Source of the DNA: Apoda limacodes
Lineage: Eukaryota; Arthropoda; Insecta; Lepidoptera; Limacodidae
Reading direction: 5' to 3'
NCBI GenBank assembly: GCA_946406115.1
Contig: OX291558.1
Span: 15,864,205 to 15,928,204, forward strand
Length of the DNA: 64,000 nucleotides
In this document: one piece after another, positions 58,725 through 64,000 of the stretch
Position numbering within the stretch: the first letter of the stretch is position 1
How the letters are laid out: each line of letters begins with the position of its first letter
Notes under the pieces: generated by a model
The model's input: only the letters and a program-made list of their open reading frames with translations
What the model was told of the DNA's origin: nothing
Databases searched by the model: none
Program-made: the position numbers and the translations under genes

Positions 58725-59040
58725 AGGGACCGCAAAGAAGTTAAGGGGTGCAAAGAAGCGGAAGGGGTCGAAAGGGTTCAGTAGAAGAGAAAGAGAGTTA
58801 TAGGGAGCAGAAAAGAGCGAAAGAAATTAAAGGTAACGAAAAAGAGCGGAAGGGAGCAAAAGGTAGCTCAAAGGTGTAGACCGGAGGGAAACCCAACGAG
58901 ATGGGAGTGAAGAGAAAATAATGGTGACAAGGAGATAAAAAAAGACAAAAATATTTAAGATATGAAAAAAGGAGAAGAAAATTAAAGAAATAGAGAGGGA
59001 TAATTGGAAAAAAAATGGAATAGAAGACAATAGAATAGAA
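58725..59040. repeat. Purine-rich (GA) tract, ~315 bp
   Basis: Plus strand is overwhelmingly A and G (CAAAGAAGCGGAAGGGG, GAAGAGAAAGAGAG and similar) in irregular GAAAG/GGAGC-type units. The 77-codon minus-strand frame over it is low-complexity Ser/Leu/Phe and not a gene. Confidence 0.7.
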
Positions 59041-59505
59041 GCCGTGAAGTGTGTTATCATTAGTAGGTAGATTGATCTATCTAAGAGGCAGACACTTGTA
59101 AAATCACAATAAAGACGGTCAGTGACGTCATTAGTACATTAATGCTTATTTTATCGGCCGCAATTATGTTTTTAAATTTCTAAAAATGGTTTTGTGCTAC
59201 CCATTTACACCTTGTTAAGTTTTACGTCCAACATCCACTTCTGTCAAAATTTCATTTAATTTTAAATCAGCTTTTCAAACATATCAAATAAATCAAAATC
59301 TGTTCGTCCGTTTGAGCGCTACGAATGGCTACGATGCCACAGCCACCTGCTAAACTCATAACACCCCTTAGTTTTTGTTGTTGGGTTAATAATACATTTT
59401 GGTTATATTAGGGATGGGATGTCTCTGAACTCATGCAAACCATTTTTGGATTTATTGTCTGATTGACTGACTGCTTTGTCAGTTTGTTTGATTATAACGC
59501 GAAAA

Positions 59506-59777
59506 CAGGGCCGTAGCTAAGGGGGGGCATTGTGGGGCAATGCCCTACCTTGAAAGTACCATAAACTAAGGTATAATATATATAAATTGTTTTCCCGTAC
59601 TATAAATTGATACCATTTTGCTCTTGTTTTCCCGCGATACCACCCAATTACCTTTTACCTTAATTACTCACGCTCACAAGTAGGTAAAATAATGAAAGAT
59701 AGAAAAATTACTTGCGCCGTACCCGTGCATGAAACCACCGCTGCCCTACCTTAGATTAAAATCTAGCTACAGCCCTG
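59506..59777. mobile_element. hAT-type MITE, 272 bp, with 8-bp target duplication
   Basis: Ends are CAGGGCCGTAGCTAAG (left) and the reverse of CTAGCTACAGCCCTG (right): a 14-15-bp inverted repeat with one mismatch in the first 14. CGCGAAAA stands directly outside both ends (59498-59505 and 59778-59785). An 8-bp duplication with a CAGGG start is the hallmark of hAT elements. No coding capacity. Confidence 0.9.
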
Positions 59778-59785
59778 CGCGAAAA

Positions 59786-61619
59786 TTACTTTTAAATGTT
59801 AAATTAACCTAAAATGCATGATAAGTGTCTATCTGTCTGTTCATCCCACGTGCATCCGGCCGACTACAGAACAGTGTAACTTGTGGCTTATTGGGAACAG
59901 TCTCGAATGCGCTAAATTCGTGAGTAAAATGTATGAAAATCATAGATAAGACCTACTTGCATACATTTTCCTTTCGAATTCTTGAATCTATAGTTCTCGA
60001 GATGTTTCGCAAAAAGCTGCCTTATACTGTACTTCGTGTTCGACCGTGTTTGCATCTACAAGCACCACTTTTATAAAGGTGAAAAGCTAATGACTGCAGT
60101 ACAGGATGCGGCTTGTATATTTATTTCGTTGCATAAACTAAACCAGAGTAAGATTGTTCTAGTTAAGCTTAATATACTATCCACTCATAATCGGCATCTG
60201 TTATTTGAACAATGAATCATAGTATATGAGTACATTACAAGTAGTAAGAAATGAATTTTCAAAGACCTATCTAACGACACCCACAATATAGGGGCTATTA
60301 AGTGCCCTCTTACAGCCTACTTGCGCCGCCATTTTAGTTGGCATTTCTGCTAAATACGGCCACTTTTACAGATACCTATTATTTAGAAACTATATAAAAC
60401 CTTCTAAAAATAGCTTATGACTAGTTTTATATTTGCAACATTTGGATTTTAGAAATTCGTTTTCTATAAAAGAGAAAATTGAGGATATTTAATGGCGGCG
60501 CTAGTTAACTGCTATATGTACACAGAATTGGGGCTCTAATAACACTCCTGTAAATAAGAAGTTATAAGGCTTTCATATAAAGAAGGATAAATGGACATGC
60601 ATTAAAATAATACGTTGTATATTAAGGGGGGTAAGGAGAAAATTTCTAACGAGAGGCTATTTAGACGCCTAAGGCCGAAAGCTGAACGCTTTAATGACTC
60701 GAGTTAGTAATTTCTGTAACGCCCGTGTGACACACAATGTTTTTCATCATATTTGCGAGTAAATAAATACAAAGATGAGGTGAATTAATAAATAAACTTG
60801 CCAAAACACAATTGAAAGGGCGGGAATAGAAGAAGAGAAAACAATGGCACTGCCAGATGGTCAGATATCTATAAAAATTTTGAATTTAAAAGTTTTGGCT
60901 GAAGTTATAACGTACTCAAACATATAAAACATATTTTGCAGCTGTTCAGCTTTTATACATACTTAATAGAATAGGCGCGTCATTACCGCTCGTGAGTTAT
61001 ATTAACGAGCGCTTTGACTTAAGGAAAGAAAATTAACGAAAAAAAGCCCATTGGAGTAATTGAGGTCTTAGCACCCGCTTTGCCTGCACGTAATGACACT
61101 GTTTACGAGTAAGTGTGATGATAAAATCCTAAAAATTAAGAATTAAATAAAACTAAGTAAAGTTTACTGTAAAGGTTACGACTTCCTCCCGTTAGAAAAT
61201 AAGAAAGTACTAGCGAACGTTATAACTCAGTACAGAACGTCATTCTCCGTGGCATGTAGTTATCAAAATTTGAATAAAAAAAATCGAAACGACTGTTTTT
61301 TGTTTTTGCTCTATATTGGCACTCGTTTGTTTAATATAAGTCCGTTAAGACATTTAAGGATGCACGATTCCTACCTTTATTAGAGAGCACCTTCGTATGC
61401 TAAGAATAATACCTACATACCTATAATGGCTTTGCATAACCAATGTTTACTAAATGTAAGGCATAACTATGCTGAAATCAATGATATTTAAGTAAAGGTA
61501 CCTTCATCTTGTTCGAAATCTAAATTTGATCCACTGTTATACCTACACGTACGTTAGCATATACATAGGATTTAACAACGAGTGAAATAGATAATACGGA
61601 ACGTGTGAAACAGAAGTAC
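59786..61619. other. Gene-free AT-rich stretch
   Basis: No supported coding region, repeat family or RNA gene recognised. Confidence 0.5.
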
Positions 61620-61621
61620 TT

Positions 61622-61866
61622 AGTATATCTTCTAATATATATAAATCTCGTGTCACAATGTTTGTCCTCAATGGACTCCTAAACTACTGAACCGATTTTG
61701 ATCAAACTTCGTAAATATCTGTTATTTGATCCAACTTAAAAGATAGGATAGTTTTTATCTCGATATGTCAAGTGCGAGCCGGACTCGGGCACTATAGGTA
61801 AAAACCAACTTTCGCCGGGTACAGAGGGACGGTAGCGGAACAACGTTCGCCGGGACAGCTAGTTTT
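61622..61866 (+). mobile_element. Helitron-like element
   Basis: Starts TCTTCTAATATATATAAATC, carries ACTACTGAACCGATTTTGAT, and ends TTCGCCGGGACAGCTAGT. This 5'/3' pair is typical of short lepidopteran Helitron-like elements. Also contains a GTGCGAGCCGGACTCGGGCA piece of the other repeat family. Confidence 0.55.
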
Positions 61867-62938
61867 CTATATTTCTCACTCGCTCGCTGCTGACATGTGA
61901 CAGAATCAAACTACGACAATTAACTTAATTTTACTGCGTCAGTTTTTGCGTGCTAGCACGATATCTACCTCTTTTAATACATAAACCATCATTAATTAGA
62001 CCTATAAAGCTGTCTTTTTGATGCTAGGCCTTATCTATTGTAGAAAGTGCATTCGAATGAAAAAAAACATTAATAGAGTACCTACAATAGATTAAAATTA
62101 TGCTCCTAGTTTCACTTAGAACCGCCCGTCACCCGCTCTAGAACTCAGACGCTCCCACAATCGCTGCGGTACCTAAAGTATAGCCAACAATAACTCTTGG
62201 ACAATCTGAGCCACTGTGCTTGAGTAAATTAACATAGTAACATCCTGAGGAAATAGAAAATAGGGAAAACTAAGGTAAATATTAGCTTAGAAAGAAATTT
62301 GCGTCAATAATCACGTACATAAGTGACTGATTTATTAGTCATAGCTATATGTAGAATTTTGTTATCCTATTCTTGAAAATATATCGTAGTTCGAACTTTC
62401 TTAAATCCTTAAAAATAGTGATAATGTAATGTGTACAAACTTTGTTATTACTATGTATTAATATGTACTAAATGATATTATTCGATGTAATACTTGCATC
62501 TCAAAAATACCAAGAAGTCATTTGCAAATATGAGTAATCAAATCAAACATGTAAACATCGTCAGTCGCTAAAATTACTGAAATCCAACGTTCTCAGAATA
62601 CAGGAGACTGCGTGGGTAATATAATCTAAGGTCAAAAACAATGTGCATGTCGTGTGTTTTTACCTAGTTATGCCAAAAATAACACGGTAAAAATAAAATA
62701 TTGACTGACAGAGTTTCAGCGAAACGTAGCAGCAATAATGAACATGCTATGTATACACTGCGCCGGCGCATGTCTGGAGCTGACGAGGGTTCTATTTCGG
62801 GAGGATCCTGCCATACCGCGCACTCGTGCCGCTCCACCAGTCGACAGTTCTTTGTCTTACTATAGATCGGTCGTTACCTTTGATAAACACACATACATGC
62901 GCGATTGAAATCGGGACTTGTTTATAAAGTATCCCAAA
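61867..62938 (+). other. Upstream region of the myristoylated coiled-coil gene
   Basis: AT-rich, becoming GC-richer at 62755-62870. This patch probably holds the promoter and 5' UTR; no core element can be fixed. Confidence 0.4.
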
Positions 62939-63553
62939 ATGGGAAATGTATTCAGTATTGCTTCAACCACAGTACGTACCACTGAAAACGTTATGGAATG
63001 TGAAAGTGAAACAATAAGCGACACCAGTGTTTCTCGCTCGGATACGGAAAATGGTGAAGATATTGCACAAGACCGTGAAACGCGAGCCAAAGCTAAGGAA
63101 GTAGAAATGGATGAATTTAGAAAACAGTTAAGTTTAAAACGCGAGCAAAGAAAACTTATTTTAGCTCGTCACAGAAGCGAAAAAAAAGAACTAGAAGATA
63201 AATTAAACACTGAGAGAAAGTTGAAACTTGAACTAAGTGAAAGCAATAGATTACTTCGTGAGTTGTTAATTAAAAATAAAATTGATATACCTGAGAACCT
63301 GATATCCCATAAAGAACCTGATATTTTAAACGTTATATCATCTATGAGAGAAGAGTTTGACAAACTAAAATCCAATAACAATAAACTGAGAAAAGAATTA
63401 GCCGAATGCAGTTCTAGCCTTCAAGCTGCAAATTCTGAAATTGCTGATTTAAGTGTTCAAAATTCAGAGTCAATGAAACAAATTATCGCCCTTAAAGAAG
63501 TTGTAACAATTAGCAAAACTATGATAAATCTTCGGGATCAACAACTTACAGAG
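62939..63553 (+). CDS. First coding exon of an N-myristoylated coiled-coil protein (partial gene)
   Basis: 205 codons from ATG at 62939 to donor GAG|GTAAGA at 63554; phase 0. The longer open frame starts 7 codons earlier, but MGNVFSIA has Gly2 and Ser6, the N-myristoylation pattern, and AAAATGG suits initiation. Residues 2-45 are Ser/Thr/Glu-rich. From about 50 a long, highly charged heptad-type coiled coil begins (EFRKQLSLKREQRKLILARH, EKKELEDKLNTERKLKLELS) and continues through LKSNNNKLRKELAECSSSLQ to the exon end. No catalytic motif. The following 60 bases of open frame are intron. The rest of the gene lies beyond the window. Family not recognised; a membrane-anchored scaffold is an inference. 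Confidence 0.78.
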
Positions 63554-64000
63554 GTAAGAATTCTAACAGGCAACCAGCCTTGCTTCCTTGAAAATATGAA
63601 TTGTTTAATTCTTTTAGAAACTATTCCATGTACCTATCATGTTCTTTTTAGCGCATATATTTAAGATACAAAAAATCACAAAATGAGTGAATGAAAAATT
63701 TAAAATCTCACTTCAGTTGCTGCTATATCACCGTTGGTTCTCTATCGTCTGCTACTAAGCTACTTAGAACCTATTATTTTATAAAAATATTTCTAAATTA
63801 TATTTTATCAACATGACTAGTATTTAATGGACATGTTCTTATTTATTTAATTTATAAATTTTATATCATCTCTGAGGATCTGAGGGGTGTACAAATAGCA
63901 CCTTAGCTCTGGTTAAAGGAAAAACGATCATAATTTTTTCACGAAATCTAATTTAAAAATACAATAGTTACTTTGTTCAGAACAGGACATAAGTCTTTAA
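63554..64000 (+). other. Start of intron 1 of the coiled-coil gene
   Basis: AT-rich sequence after the GTAAGA donor. No second exon is visible before the window ends. Confidence 0.65.

Noticed and set aside
58827..59060. 77-codon minus-strand frame
   Set aside because: Low-complexity Ser/Leu/Phe translation of the polypurine tract.

Overview
This is a nuclear genomic window from an insect, most likely a moth or butterfly (Lepidoptera). It is AT-rich with dispersed interrupted genes. It carries repeats typical of lepidopteran genomes: short Helitron-like elements with an AATATTATAAATGCG-type 5' end and a CTAGT 3' end, several tRNA-headed SINEs, a GCGAGTCGGACTCGC repeat family, and many copies of one CR1/Jockey-group LINE. 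Nothing bacterial or viral is seen.

Three host genes can be supported. (1) On the minus strand at 12608-21865, four small exons with canonical GT/AG borders and matching phases join into a 203-codon frame. It encodes a small protein with two predicted membrane segments at its C-terminal end; I do not recognise its family. (2) On the minus strand at 41964-54017, five exons join into a 924-codon frame. Its conserved coiled-coil block is that of the TJAP1 (PILT)/BEGAIN scaffold family. The last exon is very long and ends in a PDZ-ligand-like tail (ETDV). (3) On the plus strand at 62939-63553, the first coding exon of a gene running off the window encodes a protein with an N-myristoylation-type start (MGNVFS) and a long coiled coil.

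Most of the rest is mobile-element debris. One LINE family occurs at 421-3500 (-), 14196-14413 (+), 18029-18485 (rearranged), 27613-27730 (-), 33325-36215 (+), 44489-46535 (+), 49055-49600 (+) and 54461-55655 (-). Every copy is broken by deletions, stops or frameshifts. RTE-type LINE scraps lie at 14925-15045 and 48573-49035, and a second LINE type at 18490-18850. DNA elements are a shrunken Tc1/mariner element (7778-8380), a 272-bp hAT-type MITE with a perfect 8-bp target duplication (59506-59777), a hAT-like transposase fragment (55655-56125), a GC-rich MITE (11550-11882), and a fold-back element (37219-39154). The fold-back element has ~600-bp inverted arms around a decayed Cys-rich protein gene. 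A 30-bp minisatellite of 11 units is at 8691-9020.

I see no operon-like, CRISPR or defence system. The most useful new items are the unlisted four-exon membrane-protein gene, the five-exon TJAP1/BEGAIN-like gene with a PDZ-ligand tail, and the large fold-back element with its flanking direct repeats.
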